The notes beneath the pieces were generated by a model. The model saw only the letters and a list, made by a program, of their open reading frames with translations, made no database searches and was not told the origin of the DNA. The translations under genes and the position numbers were made by a program. Shown in pieces: positions 45,507 through 55,770 of a DNA stretch of 64,000 bases. Numbering within the stretch: position 1 is the stretch's first letter; each line of letters begins with the position of its first letter. The DNA comes from Linanthus parryae (Eukaryota > Streptophyta > Magnoliopsida > Ericales > Polemoniaceae): positions 23,843,359 through 23,907,358 of the forward strand of contig JALGPY010000008.1 of NCBI GenBank assembly GCA_023055425.1, read 5' to 3'.

Positions 45507-45528
45507 GGGACGCACCATAGACAACCCC
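45507..45528 (-). repeat. MULE right terminal inverted repeat
   Basis: Reads, inward from the end, GGGGTTGTCTATGG, then GTGCGTCCC. Immediately followed by the 9-bp duplication CATAATTCG. Confidence 0.75.
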
Positions 45529-45537
45529 CATAATTCG

Positions 45538-46609
45538 GAGTTCCATGTAGATGGTGTCTAGATAATGTTATTCAACTATTCATAACATGGCGTAGATACA
45601 TATACATGGAAAGCATGGAGCAATAGTAACGGGATAGATATGCAGTTGGGAGTTGGGACAGGTAGGTGCTTATAGTCCAAATACAATACTCTATATTGAC
45701 ACTCGGGGCCTAATAAGCACGGATACGGAAACGTACACTGGGCACGTCACTTTCCAAAGAATGATGATACGGAGACGGCAAGGATACATGTTTATGTATA
45801 TGAAATATTAGACTAATGGATGGCAAAACGACTGGTTCCAGCTTCATATCTATAGTTTAATTATCTCAGGAAATCCTCGAGTAAGTATAAGATGAAGAGA
45901 TGTGGGAGTAGCTCACCACCCATGCTCGAGTTGACGAGTTGTGCCCGTGAAAACCCACGTAGGTTTCTCCAATGAGAACTCAAAACCTCTCTCGAACTTT
46001 TTGTGAAAGAAGGCAGCGTTTTCATATTCTGGGTCCTCAATTAATCATAAGACTTGTATCTTCTTTGGCCTATTTACATTAACCCACTTAAAGTTCAAAT
46101 GTTTTGTAAGAGACCCGGTTTGGAAGTCTAAAAACACCCGGCCGGGAGGGGGGTAATGAAATTCTCCGAAATACCCTGACACGGGAGCTAGAAGGTCTGA
46201 CCCGTATTTTGGAGTGGTGTAAGAGTGTCTCACACGGGTACGGCCCATATTTTGGAATGTTCATGCTTCCCTGCCACCAGAGTTTATTTTGAAGGATAAA
46301 GAATCAAAATGCCATTTCTAGCCTCGAACAAAACCTCCTTAAATGAGGCAAAGCTCACCCACCCCTATTTTATGGGTAAGGTTGTGAGAACGAGTTTCCG
46401 TGGCCTAATAGCTAATACTCATAAGTCAATTTGTGTGGGGCTAGGAAGAAATACAAATGAATAACATAGTAAATAAAAAAAAAAAACAATGCTAATTCAA
46501 TGGATAAAAAAACAATTCTAATTCGATACTTTTTTTGTTTCTCTTTCTGATACCTTTGTATTGTTTTATATTTTTCAAAATCTTAATATTTATTCTGCTT
46601 ATTGATTCA
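45538..46609. other. Helitron interior, no supported gene
   Basis: Non-coding DNA following the MULE. The frame on the minus strand at 46045-46248 has no recognised motif. Confidence 0.45.
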
Positions 46610-46788
46610 GAGACATGTATAACAGTCTCATCGAGGTTATAATTCCATCAAACTTGCCTATAAACTTGAGTAACCTTCATTGCCAATTCGAAGTTTGCGC
46701 ATCGGAAAAACATTGGTGTTCACATTCCCCATGATGCTGTATGTCAAGCAGTTCTAGAGAAGATGGATGGGCAATTGGTTTCGACAAG
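46610..46788 (+). pseudogene. YrdC/Sua5-type protein exon fragment (captured)
   Basis: The frame around 46694-46788 reads KFAHRKNIGVHIPHDAVCQA then VLEKMDGQLVSTR, followed by a GTAAC donor. This matches the R-K-x-x-G-V-R-x-P-x-D-x-x-C-Q-A-x-L core of plant YrdC-domain proteins, which make the threonylcarbamoyl-AMP intermediate of tRNA t6A. The upstream part has decayed. Only this exon is present. Confidence 0.75.
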
Positions 46789-46884
46789 GTAACTTAGTAG
46801 TGTGCTTATCGTTACAGCTGAGTCAAATTTTCTTTGAGATACTTATTCTAAACTGTATTTGGTATTCCTGGTTTTAAATAGGGT

Positions 46885-47273
46885 TTCCCCGTCAGTTCCA
46901 GACCGAGGAGGCAAGGGATGCTTGCCTGTTCGCGGTTTCTTGAGTTGAAGACTTCCTATAACACCCCTGGCTACTCAAAGCGTAAGGTAACTCCACTACT
47001 GAGGTCCTTGTCCCCAAAGTCATTGCTCCACCGCCGCCTTTGGTTGCTGTGCCGGTAGATGGAGGAGGAGAGATGGCGAGGAGATGCTCTCCTCGCAGAT
47101 GAAGCGCGTTGCATTGCAGAAGAAAGCAGCGGAGACGTCTATGGTCGCAAAGGAGAGGATTACATCAGGCGGTTCGAATTTGGTGATCTGCCTGTGAGAA
47201 TCTGCAAACTCATCAATTATTTAGATTTTTATTTTGTTTATAGCTTGAGTGATTGGTGTGCGGTGATTTAGTG
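46885..47273 (+). pseudogene. Probable PHD-finger protein fragment (N-terminal, frameshifted)
   Basis: Pieces in different registers read EVLVPKVIAPPPPLVAVPVD, then QMKRVALQKKAAETSMVAKE, then YIRRFEFGDLP. Together they resemble the region before the first PHD finger in a plant PHD-finger family (proline-rich stretch, then a helical MKRxALQKKAAExSM segment and RRFExGD). A register shift in the middle shows it is broken. A GTAACT donor-like site ends an earlier piece near 46986. The family match is from memory of the pattern and unverified. Confidence 0.4.
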
Positions 47274-47454
47274 GTGGTACCACTGCTATCTGTCTATTCA
47301 TCCATGAATTTCTTATCTAGAACTTCGACATTGTGTCTTACTGGGTTAGAGTTGCATGGGTTTTGAATTCGTCTGTATTAAAGACATGTCCTTCTATCCA
47401 CTCACAGTTACTGTTTGGATGATAGATAACGGTTTTTGATGTTTACTGTAATAG

Positions 47455-47610
47455 TTGAGAAGAATGCCCCTGGAAGAATTTGCCCATAGCTTCCAAGAAA
47501 AGCCTAAGTTCGGTGCTTCGAAGAGAGGCGTTGCAGTTGATGATGCGAAGGAGGTGGGCCCGACTTGCGGTAAAAACCCTCCGGAACCAAATAGCTGGTT
47601 CCCATTTGAG
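47455..47610 (+). pseudogene. Unidentified exon-like fragment
   Basis: RMPLEEFAHSFQEKPKFGAS, then KRGVAVDDAKEVGPTCGKNP, then PEPNSWFPFE ends at a good GTGAGT donor. Codon-like composition and the donor suggest a captured exon, but I do not recognise the protein. Confidence 0.35.
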
Positions 47611-49712
47611 GTGAGTTCCTGGGTTCCTTTAGTTTCCTACTGTTGCGTTAAGTACGTATTCATGTTATGTTAGTCTTGCATTGTGTCTGATTCGTGCGTC
47701 CTGTTCCTCTCGATCTAGGTTAGGTTGTGTGTTCTTGCTTCAACAACAAAATTATTATCCTTTTATTTAGTTTTTGTGATTCATATTTGAATTGGTAGTC
47801 TTTGAGAGTCATTCCACTTCCTGGAAAAGAAAACAGTGAGATGGTGACTTGTTTATAAATTATATAACATTGTCGTTTGTCGTAAGTAGTTGTTGTGTTG
47901 TGCTGGATGCACGAGTACTAAAAAAAAAAAAAAAAGTTAAGCACGTGATTGAAGAGAGTAGTCTCATACATACTATAAACATCAGAAAAAAAAGGTGGCA
48001 CAGGTTAAAGAAGTGCTCATATGTAAACCTTAGGTATGGATTGATGAAGAGCACTCATCTTCCACTGTAATTTTAATAAGAATTGTTGAAAGCCATGGGA
48101 GAATTGATATAGTGTAGATCAATGCGAAAACAAAAATGAACTTACTTGAAATTCTTATACTTGTACAAGGGTCACTTCCAAGAATTTACGTTTGAATTCT
48201 GCTATATAATCATGAGGACATATTAGTAAGGACCAAATGTTGACCCAGCAAAAGGATTCAGCCAGTGGTTCACCAGTCCATGTACTTAAATAATTAGACG
48301 TATTTGTTAATTTCGTGCGTTCAGTTTACTAATAGTTATAAGCACTTAACATTTTGTCCTTTCCAACCAGAAATGCGTGTGCCAGTTCAGGAATTGAACT
48401 CCGTTTCAGTATTGGAATACCAACTATATTGATTCTCCTATAAAAATATGAACTCATAAACTGGGCCACATATCAAACCAGAGACCACATAGTATGTAAC
48501 GGTTATCTGCACACACAGTTTAACGTTACGACAAGTTAATGGGCCATCCGCCACTGTCCACCACCCAGTTTGAAGTATCTAAGATGCAACTTCACGGATC
48601 GGACAAACATTCTGTGAGTAAGTTGTTTCTTGTAAAGTCCGACACATGTAGTAGATCCAAAATATCGATTTTGGGTAAATGTCATGGAGTCAGAGGACCT
48701 TGGCATTTCCAACTCCCTCAAAATGGTTATTCATGGAGAAGAATGTATGCAATTCTATATTTGCTTTACTTCATTCCATTGCAATTGGACAGTTAATGTT
48801 AGGCCAATTAAAAATCCAGATGTTTTCCCTTGTATGCCTTGAAGAAAGAGCCCCTCACTTTCTCATTTCTCCTAGCATGCAATGAGTTCTATGATTTTTG
48901 TAAACGTACATCTTTTGAATAAAACTCGATTGCTCAAGAAAACATATTTTACGAGATTAACATTGGCTTCCTATTCCATACAGGAAGCTGTGCGTTTAAC
49001 CATTAGTGTTGTATTCCATACAGGTGATAATTTTGACCTTCAATTCCTTTAGTCTATAGGTAATCAAATGAAAAAAATTATGTTGACATGACAATCTCTC
49101 CCGGGGTAGACTAGGTGCTTTTAAGGTTCTACTATCACTACTATCAGATCATCCCCGTACACTGATGCTGTATGATGCTCTAATTTGCATTCATTGTGTG
49201 CTTTAAAAAAATTGTTTGTCTTAGTAATTTAAAAAAAAAAGTTATTCGTACCTTATTGTTTTCACGAGTTTTTGTATTGGTACGATAAGGTTAGTTTATG
49301 TTAGTTTGACCAAGTAAGCTCTTTCGGAGACCACATATATTGAAGCTGAAACTTGTTAACTAACTCCCTAAACCGTAATAATTTCTTCCTAGAGACTCAC
49401 CCTGAGTTCATGGTGTTCGGTATTTAGCCTTAAAGTCAACTTATTTCATAGTAGTTCAGAAATTTTGCTAACACTTCAAAACTATTTTAGCCCGTGATTT
49501 ATGTTGGCTGTGTTAAAAACTATTACCAGAATAAGCTTTCTAGATCCGTTGAGAAAAAAACAATTAATGGCCGGAGGATTGAGTTTCTGTGCCTGGAGCT
49601 TCACATGAAAACACTTCTTGTGGAGCAAATTCTCTAAATACTATCTCTTATAGTTGCTTGGGAATTTCTCTTCTTCTCTATTGCAAGTGTCTATTTTTTT
49701 TCCGTGGTTTAG
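47611..49712. other. Helitron interior, no supported gene
   Basis: Long AT-rich stretch. Frames around 48539-48885 have no recognisable motif. It may hold introns of captured gene pieces. Confidence 0.4.
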
Positions 49713-49784
49713 GTTATCGGATGGCAGCCGAATGTACTCGTCACGCCTTGTTGCTGAAGGTCATGAACACCAAGGATGACTCTG
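49713..49784 (+). pseudogene. CCT beta (TCP-1) chaperonin exon fragment (captured)
   Basis: A single 72-nt exon between TTTAG and GTACTG translates to GYRMAAECTRHALLLKVMNT then KDDS. It matches the GYRxAxECARxALLxxVxDNK segment of the beta subunit of the cytosolic chaperonin that folds actin and tubulin. The other exons are absent. Confidence 0.6.
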
Positions 49785-50596
49785 GTACTGCTCTCAGTTC
49801 CTCCTTTTAATAAATCTGTATTTACTGGGTTGATTTTCAGTTGCCTATTTTTTCCCTCAAAAAAAAAGGTGTTTAGGTAACTTCTATTTTACCTCTTAAA
49901 AAGTACGAAAAAGTAGAAAACAGTTAAAGTTAGGAAAAATTAACTTTTTTTAGACTTATAATAGGGTTAAAAAGTTATCCAACTGAAATTCTAACAAAAA
50001 AACCTAATTTGAAATTAAGGGTTAGTTCAGTTTTTCGTTTTGGTTGAAGCCTTCCAAGAAATTTTCTCAAGAATTGCGATTTTGTGGAAAAAAATGGCAA
50101 CTACTATATGGCGATTTCATCGAAAGCTGCACCATTCTCAATTTCAAGATGTAATCAGCCAAGTAATCATAACATAAATAAAAATTTCAAATTATAATGT
50201 AGTGATTATAGTCCAATACTTCGGAATGTTGGTATGAAGGTTGACAGTTAAAATGGTGCCAAGAACATTATATCTAGAAGTAGGAGGAAAGATAAGGTTG
50301 ATGATGGCAAAGAAGTGATCACACTCTGGCTAGGAAAGCCATTATCTGCTGAGTGTCTCAGGGGCAAGCATTTTGGAATTTTGCAGCGACGGTTCGGCCC
50401 ACAATGGTATATACAGGAAGTTTGTCGAGGTCATAAGCTATTGGTTCAAAACTGTAAGTCCCCTTCTTTCGAATAATTTCACAATCGCAATTTGTTTGGT
50501 CAATCCTCCATCTTTACAGGGTTTTGCGATTCGATTGATCAGTTCATTTGTTTTCAGTTATTTAGGCAGCTGTTGACTGGTAGTCCTTGTATGCAG
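49785..50596. other. Helitron interior with possible exon debris
   Basis: A readable stretch at about 50281-50450 (RRKDKVDDGKEVITLWLGKP, LSAECLRGKHFGIL) looks coding but was not identified. The rest is AT-rich. Confidence 0.35.
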
Positions 50597-50872
50597 GTTG
50601 GCGTCCAGTACAGTTTTGCATTCAGGGTTCTCTAATGCTTCAAGTGATCGTCGTCCAGTTGCTAATGTGGAGAACAAGTTGGAGGTCAACAATTCTTCAG
50701 TGGAGTTAATTACAGCTGAAACAGTGGCACACTGCCACTGTTTCAGTGAACCAGTGGTTCCAGTGAACCAGAAATCTAAGCGGTGTGAACTTGCACACCG
50801 TAGAACTCGAAGACCCTTTTCTGTCACAGAGGTAGAAGCACTTGTTGAAGCTGTTGAGAAACTCGGAACTGT
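50597..50872 (+). pseudogene. TRF-like telomere-repeat-binding protein fragment (captured)
   Basis: After an acceptor (TATGCAG) the frame ends in NQKSKRCELAHRRTRRPFSV then TEVEALVEAVEKLGT. This is the run-in and first helix of the C-terminal Myb/telobox domain of plant TRFL/TRP1 proteins. The sequence diverges immediately after LGT, before the DNA-contacting WRD and VDLKDKW segments, so it cannot bind telomeric DNA. The capture boundary is therefore inside the Myb domain. Confidence 0.82.
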
Positions 50873-51082
50873 AAGGTGTCGATGTTATGCTTCCACCTTC
50901 CAGGAGCCTCCACCCACATACGTAGGGGTGTCGTTCCGGATAATCAATTCGCACCTAACTGCAAAGGGTGGTGTGGTAAACATCTATACCTATGCACTGT
51001 TTAAATTATGCTATGTTTGCACAAATAGCATTATTCGTCAATTAACTTTTATCTGCTACAGAATGTGCCTGTCCGATTCGCA

Positions 51083-52900
51083 GGGGAGTAAAAGTCTTAG
51101 GACGGTTTTGTCGTCCCAGTGGCCACTTCTCCTCCCCATCTCTCTCCTCAGATGACCACCAGATCCATGCATGGCATAGTCAAACTAGTCACCCGTCTCA
51201 CTTTAGCAGCCCAGCCACCAGACCCCATCTTGCCCCTTCCCAAATCCCCCATCCTAGCCTTGTCGGATCCTAACTGGAAAGCGGCCATGGACGATGAGTT
51301 TGGAGCTATGGTTACGAACCACAATTGGGATCTGGTTCCTCGCCCGGCAGGGGCTAATGTTCTGCGATCTATGTGGCTCTTTGGCCACAAGTTTTGCGCT
51401 GACGGTAGTCTGCAGCGCTATAAGGCGCGATTGGTAGCTAATGGGAAATCTCAGATGGTTGGGATTGATTGTGAGGAGACTTTCAGATCGGTTGTCAAAC
51501 CGACCACCATCCGTACAGTTCTCAGCATTGCCGTCACGCGCTCTTGGCCTATCCGTCAGCTGGATGTCAAGAACGCTTTTCTTCATGGTGATCTCTCTGA
51601 GACGGTATACATGCATCAGCCCCCTGGCTACCGCGACACACGCCATCCTGACTTTGTCTGCCGGTTACGCAAATCCTTATATGGTCTGAAGCAGGATCCT
51701 CGTGCTTGGTTTCAGCGATTTGCCACCGTTCTCACACAGACTATCGGTTTCTCTGGTTGCACGTGCGATGAGTCTCTCTTCGTTTACAGTCGTGGCTCGG
51801 ACATCGTCTACCTCTTGCTCTATGTGGATGATATCGTGATCACTGGGTCGTCTCCTGTTGTCTTGGATCAGATTGTCTCCCAGCTCTCTCGAGAGTTTGC
51901 TATGACTGATCTGGGCCATCTGCATCACTTTCTGGGTATTGTTGTCACCCGTGATTCGTCCGGCTTGTTCCTGTCTCAGCACCAGTATGCGACTGACATC
52001 CTTCGTCGTGCCTCTATGTCGACCTGTAAGTCTACTGCCACCCCTGTTAAGGTAGGTAGTAAACTCACAGCTACATCTGGTCCACCGGTTGCCGATCCTA
52101 CGCTATATCACAGCCTTGCTGGGGCCTTGCAGTACCTCACATTCACTCGACCAGACATCCAGTATGCAGTTCAGCAGGTCTGTCTCTTCATGCATGACCC
52201 CCGTGAGCCGCACTTTCATGCCCTGAAGCGTATCTTACGCTACATCAGTGGGACTCTTGAGCATGGTCTTCGGCTCTCTGTCTCAGCTGCCGATTCTCTC
52301 ACCGCCTACACAGATGCTGATTGGGCAGGTTGCCCGGACACGCGCCGCTCCACTTCTGGTTACTGTGTCTTCTATGGAGACAATCTTCTCAGTTGGTCGT
52401 CCAAGCGTCAGGCTACGGTCTCTCGCTCTAGTGTCGAAGCTGAGTATCGTGGTGTAGCTAACGCCGTCTCTGAACTCTGCTGGGTCCGGAATTTACTACT
52501 TCAGCTTCGCATCACTCTGCCCCGGTCCACTGTGGTCTACTGTGACAATGTGAGTGCGGTCTATCTTTCTGGTAATCCTGTTCAGCATCAGCGCACTAAA
52601 CACGTTGAAATTGATCTACACTTCGTTCGTGAGAAGGTTCGTTTGGGTCAGCTTCGCGTGTTACACATCCCTGCGGATTATTAGTACGCCGACATTTTTA
52701 CCAAGGGTCTTCCTCGGCCCTTGTTCCAGCGTTTTCGTTCCAGTCTCAGTGTTTGCGAGCCTACAGTTTCGACTGCGGGGGAGTAATAGTCTTAGGACGG
52801 TTTTGTATGTACCATACTTAGTAGAGGACTATGATTGTAATTAGCAAAATTAGTGTATGTAATTTCTATATAAGATTTGTGAATACTCAATGAAAATTAC
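51083..52900 (+). mobile_element. Copia retrotransposon pol fragment (reverse transcriptase and RNase H)
   Basis: An open frame of about 520 codons (51119-52684) covers the Copia reverse transcriptase and RNase H. Landmarks are WKAAMDDEF, RYKARLVANG, QLDVKNAFLHGDL, LYGLKQDPRAW, YVDDIVITG and the RNase H region YTDADWAGCPDTRRSTSGYC to SVEAEYRGVANA. Integrase, protease and gag are absent. A TAG at 52682-52684 replaces the codon between ADY and YADIFTKG, so the frame is broken near its end. A GGGGAGTAAAAGTCTTAGGA-type sequence flanks the fragment on both sides (51083-51111 and 52777-52806), marking the polypurine tract and start of a 3' LTR. The right LTR is truncated or ends near 52900. Confidence 0.9.
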
Positions 52901-52949
52901 GGAAGATTTCTCCAGCTTTCAGGGAGTACATGACAAACACACCAAACTA

Positions 52950-53162
52950 CCTAATACAGAGGACAACCTGAAATGGGAAGTTCGATGCACCTTCCCATGC
53001 AGCAACGACTCGAGCAGACGCAGCATCTGTTGGTATCAAACACATGGGAATTGCTACGGACAACAAATGCGTTATTGAACTGTCTAACCCCACAACGTTC
53101 AGAATCACCGTGTTTCGTGCATAGGCGCAGGAAAGGGAGTTCCAAATATGTGCTCTACTATT
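52950..53162 (+). other. Unidentified exon-like stretch
   Basis: One register reads AATTRADAASVGIKHMGIAT then DNKCVIELSNPTTFRITVFR before a stop. It looks coding in composition but matched nothing I can name. It lies between the Copia fragment and the pyrophosphorylase exon. Confidence 0.25.
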
Positions 53163-53337
53163 AATGTCTACGCTCCTCTGTTATCGTTCAGCTTTTTGTA
53201 ATATTGTTTCTATGTATGTTGCGGAACCAACACTTAGCGCATCCATTGCCACAGCAATATGTTTGCAACATTTGGATTCCTTAGCTTCCTGCTTTCATAT
53301 CATTTATGTTATATTCTTCCCTGATATACTTTGTCAG

Positions 53338-53424
53338 CCTCCGATGTTTAGCTTTTACGACGCTAACAAGCCTATGTTTACATGGAGAGGGAATCTACCG
53401 CCATCAAAGATTGATAATTGCAAG
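53338..53424 (+). pseudogene. ADP-glucose pyrophosphorylase large-subunit exon (captured)
   Basis: An 87-nt exon with intact borders (TTTGTCAG before, GTAAGT after) reads PPMFSFYDANKPMFTWRGNL then PPSKIDNCK. This is the FYDxxxPxxTxxRxLPPSKIDN segment of plastid large subunits, just before the C-terminal beta-helix, which is involved in allosteric control of starch synthesis. Only one exon is present. Confidence 0.8.
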
Positions 53425-53531
53425 GTAAGTGAACCTTGGAGTTTCCAAAACCTTTTTAGCATAAAAGAATCGCCTTAGTGACAACCCTAGTGAACACTTT
53501 ATAGTTATATTAAAGATTGTGGAATATATAG

Positions 53532-53855
53532 GGTATCATAACAGCTCCAATTCTATATGTCATGGTGGAGTTTCCACAGCTACATAGAGTAGTTGATTGT
53601 GGCTTTGACGACCCTGCAAATGTAGATCTCGTAAGTTCTCACATCTGTTCTTGATGGCATTCATTGCTGTGGTGCTCAATCCCCAATTTCTTCTTTTACA
53701 TAAAAACTTGCGACTTCTATTACCTGGGGCCACTTCTTACTGCAAATGCAAATGAGCAGGCCCTGAGTTACCTTGAAAAGGGCAGTCGGATACAGCGAAT
53801 GAGAGAGCTCGCTGCAAAGTACGCCGATCTTCGGGAAGGTCTGTTTACAGATTAA
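53532..53855 (+). pseudogene. Solanesyl/polyprenyl diphosphate synthase C-terminal exons (captured)
   Basis: Exon A (53532-53630) reads GIITAPILYVMVEFPQLHRV then VDCGFDDPANVDL with a GTAAGT donor. Exon B (53760-53855) reads ALSYLEKGSRIQRMRELAAK then YADLREGLFTD before TAA. They match the last part of plant long-chain prenyl synthases that make the ubiquinone or plastoquinone side chain (pattern TAPILFAMEEFPQL, FDNPANVD, SRGIQRTRELA). The aspartate-rich active-site exons are absent. The C-terminus diverges from the family, so the stop may be accidental. Confidence 0.78.
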
Positions 53856-55740
53856 TTTGACGTTAATTTAATTTTCTTCGTTAAAGCAACAATAGATTTA
53901 CTTTGACTTTATTTTCTATGCAGTGGTTTATGATATATCCTCCAAATCTATGTCAAATCTCATCAATTCGATGTGGTTCTTTGGGCACTCTGCCTGTATT
54001 TTCTGAAGATAGATTCTGATGCTCAGATGTTGAACTGGTGTTTCGGGTTTCAGAATTTGGGTGTTTTTGCCTTTGTTGTGTTGCTTGACATTTTTCATGA
54101 TGACTTTGGTTTCGTAGACAGTTTAGTTTGCTGCTTTATGTCATTCTTTACTTCATTTGTGATGCCTGACTTGTGTGTTCGTTAGATCACAGCAAATAAG
54201 CAAACCATGATAACTTCAAAGACTGGACTTAACACATAGAGGTCATAAACAACATCATTGAAATCAAGAGGTAGCTACGAGGGTAGACGACTTAGTAGTG
54301 TCCAAGAAAGCGACGGTTGTATCGTTTTGTGACCCAACTATGAGTCAGAAGGTTGAATTGATGGGCAAGAGAAGAATCAGAGCGGTAGTTCATATTGTAC
54401 AAAATGTAGAGAACATTCTATATTTCTATTTTGTCTACAAATTGCTCATACATGGTTTTTGGATCAACCAATAAGTTACAATTAGATGTTACTTAAGGTA
54501 TGAGCGCCAGGTGTTTGTTTAGGGTATTCTTATAGTACAGGATGAATGAGTTTTGGTGTCTTTGCGATTGTATGTTTTTTAAACTTAATTACTGCAGCAA
54601 TCCATTGTGTAGCTTTCCATTTCATCCCAAAGGATCCTAAAGATACCTCAAAAGTTTGTAAGATGAAGCATTTTTTTGGCATGCTTAACTTATGGCACAT
54701 CATAGCCCTTTTGTGATCACGCGTCTTGCTAATTAGTGACAGATCTTGAATTTGTTTCGCCATGGGAAGGATACAAGTCATTACAATTTTAGTTTCCTTA
54801 GCTAGAAGAATAACATAGTGATGCTGATTTTTTGTGCTTGTAACGCAGGTGAATCACACTAGAAATTAAGATGCAGCATCAGAGCCTTCTAGAATTGCAG
54901 AGTTCCTTATCAGATCACATTCCTCCATCACGCAATGCATGGTATCTTTCTTGTACTCGGACTTCAAAATTGGAATTTGGATTCATTCCCATCTGCATTT
55001 TCTTATGATATCCAAATGTTTATGATATCCGTCTATATTTAAAGCAAATTTGAAATGTCATAAAGCTGTCTGGTTATTTATATGCTATTGTTCAGCACAT
55101 TTTGCTCATTATTTGTATTGTTTTCTGGTTCTTGGAATCTCTTGGCATCATTGGGCAATTCAATCTTCTTGGAACTTAGCATACTTGCAGCTATTGTTCC
55201 TACAACATTAGATGTACGTACTGATAGATGTGCATTGGTATTGATTACTTCTCAGAATGGTTTGCCCGTGACCCCTCTATCTTACATCACATTGGACACA
55301 CACTGCTTCAATTGAACCAGGTGGAACCGAGGAAGACGAGACGAACGATCATAGCCAATGACTGCTTCCAGCTTTCCAATATTCCCAGCCAGAAGACTGT
55401 ACAAGTCGTCACCAGAGTAGCTGAAAAGTTATCTGGCTGTGAGTTGCAGGCTTTACATTTCCACCACCTTGTCGTTTCATTTCTCTTTATCGTTACAAGT
55501 TCCAGCAACTTCGTGTCCCCATGTGAATGCTGCGTTTTCCAAATGTCAATGTTATGTTTCCAGCTATGTAGAGAAGCTATGTTTGTCATATTACCGACAA
55601 CTTCGAACAAGTACTGTTTATCAAACATTAAGCGCAATATGCTGCATGAGTGAACTATAATTCCCGCAATTACACTCAAGCCAATGTTAATCGAAATAAT
55701 GCACACAATCAACGCACCTAAACAATGTAATACTCGAATC
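53856..55740. other. Helitron interior with unidentified exon-like piece
   Basis: A stretch at about 55321-55439 (VEPRKTRRTIIANDCFQLSN, IPSQKTVQVVTRVAEKLSG) has an AG before and GTGAGT after, so it may be another captured exon of unknown origin. The rest is AT-rich and non-coding. Confidence 0.35.
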
Positions 55741-55743
55741 ACC

Positions 55744-55770
55744 GCCGCGCCGCGCGCAGAGCGAACCTAG
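55744..55770 (+). other. Helitron 3' terminus: imperfect GC hairpin and CTAG
   Basis: CGCCGCGCCGCGCGCAGAGC then GAACCTAG. The arms CGCCGCGC and GCGCAGAGCG can pair with mismatches, followed within about 6 bases by CTAG and a T outside the element. This is the normal order for a Helitron end, somewhat decayed. Confidence 0.7.

Larger units (their letters stand above)
32076..45528 (+). mobile_element. Complete Ulp1-bearing Mutator-like element (MULE), 13.45 kb
   Basis: The perfect 9-mer CATAATTCG flanks the element (32067-32075 and 45529-45537), the target-duplication size of MULEs. Its ends are weak inverted repeats: both are G-rich and share GGTGCGTYCC 13-22 bases in, then GTGGTCCC words. 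It encodes a transposase (42133-45066), a GRF-type zinc-finger ORF (32653-32949, minus), an Ulp1 protease gene (40312-41054) and a longer decayed Ulp1 gene (33427-38111, minus). Plant MULEs carrying Ulp1-like genes are known (Kaonashi type in Arabidopsis, related ones in melon and rice). The intact transposase plus exact target duplication suggest a fairly recent, potentially autonomous insertion into the Helitron. Confidence 0.88.
20013..55770 (+). mobile_element. Giant gene-capturing Helitron (non-autonomous), interrupted by later insertions
   Basis: The block begins TCATATTACCTAATATAAAA directly after an A (20012) and ends in a GC-rich imperfect hairpin plus CTAG (55767-55770) directly before a T (55771). 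These are Helitron terminal rules: 5' TC, 3' hairpin and CTRR, insertion between A and T, no target duplication. The outside flanks join as GTGAGAAA|TTCATTCAAA, which exists uninterrupted at 59051-59068, with homology extending on both sides. Inside are pieces of at least nine host genes, all on the + strand. I found no Rep/helicase coding sequence, so it is non-autonomous. Removing the nested MULE, TRIM and Copia pieces leaves roughly 18 kb of Helitron proper. The 3' hairpin is partly decayed, so the element is not very young. Confidence 0.8.

Noticed and set aside
50597..51155. 185-codon frame as one functional gene
   Set aside because: It joins a truncated TRFL exon to unrelated DNA running into a Copia fragment.
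52950..53110. Proteasome alpha-subunit-like phrase
   Set aside because: Only a weak SVGIK-type resemblance; no continuous match, so left unidentified.
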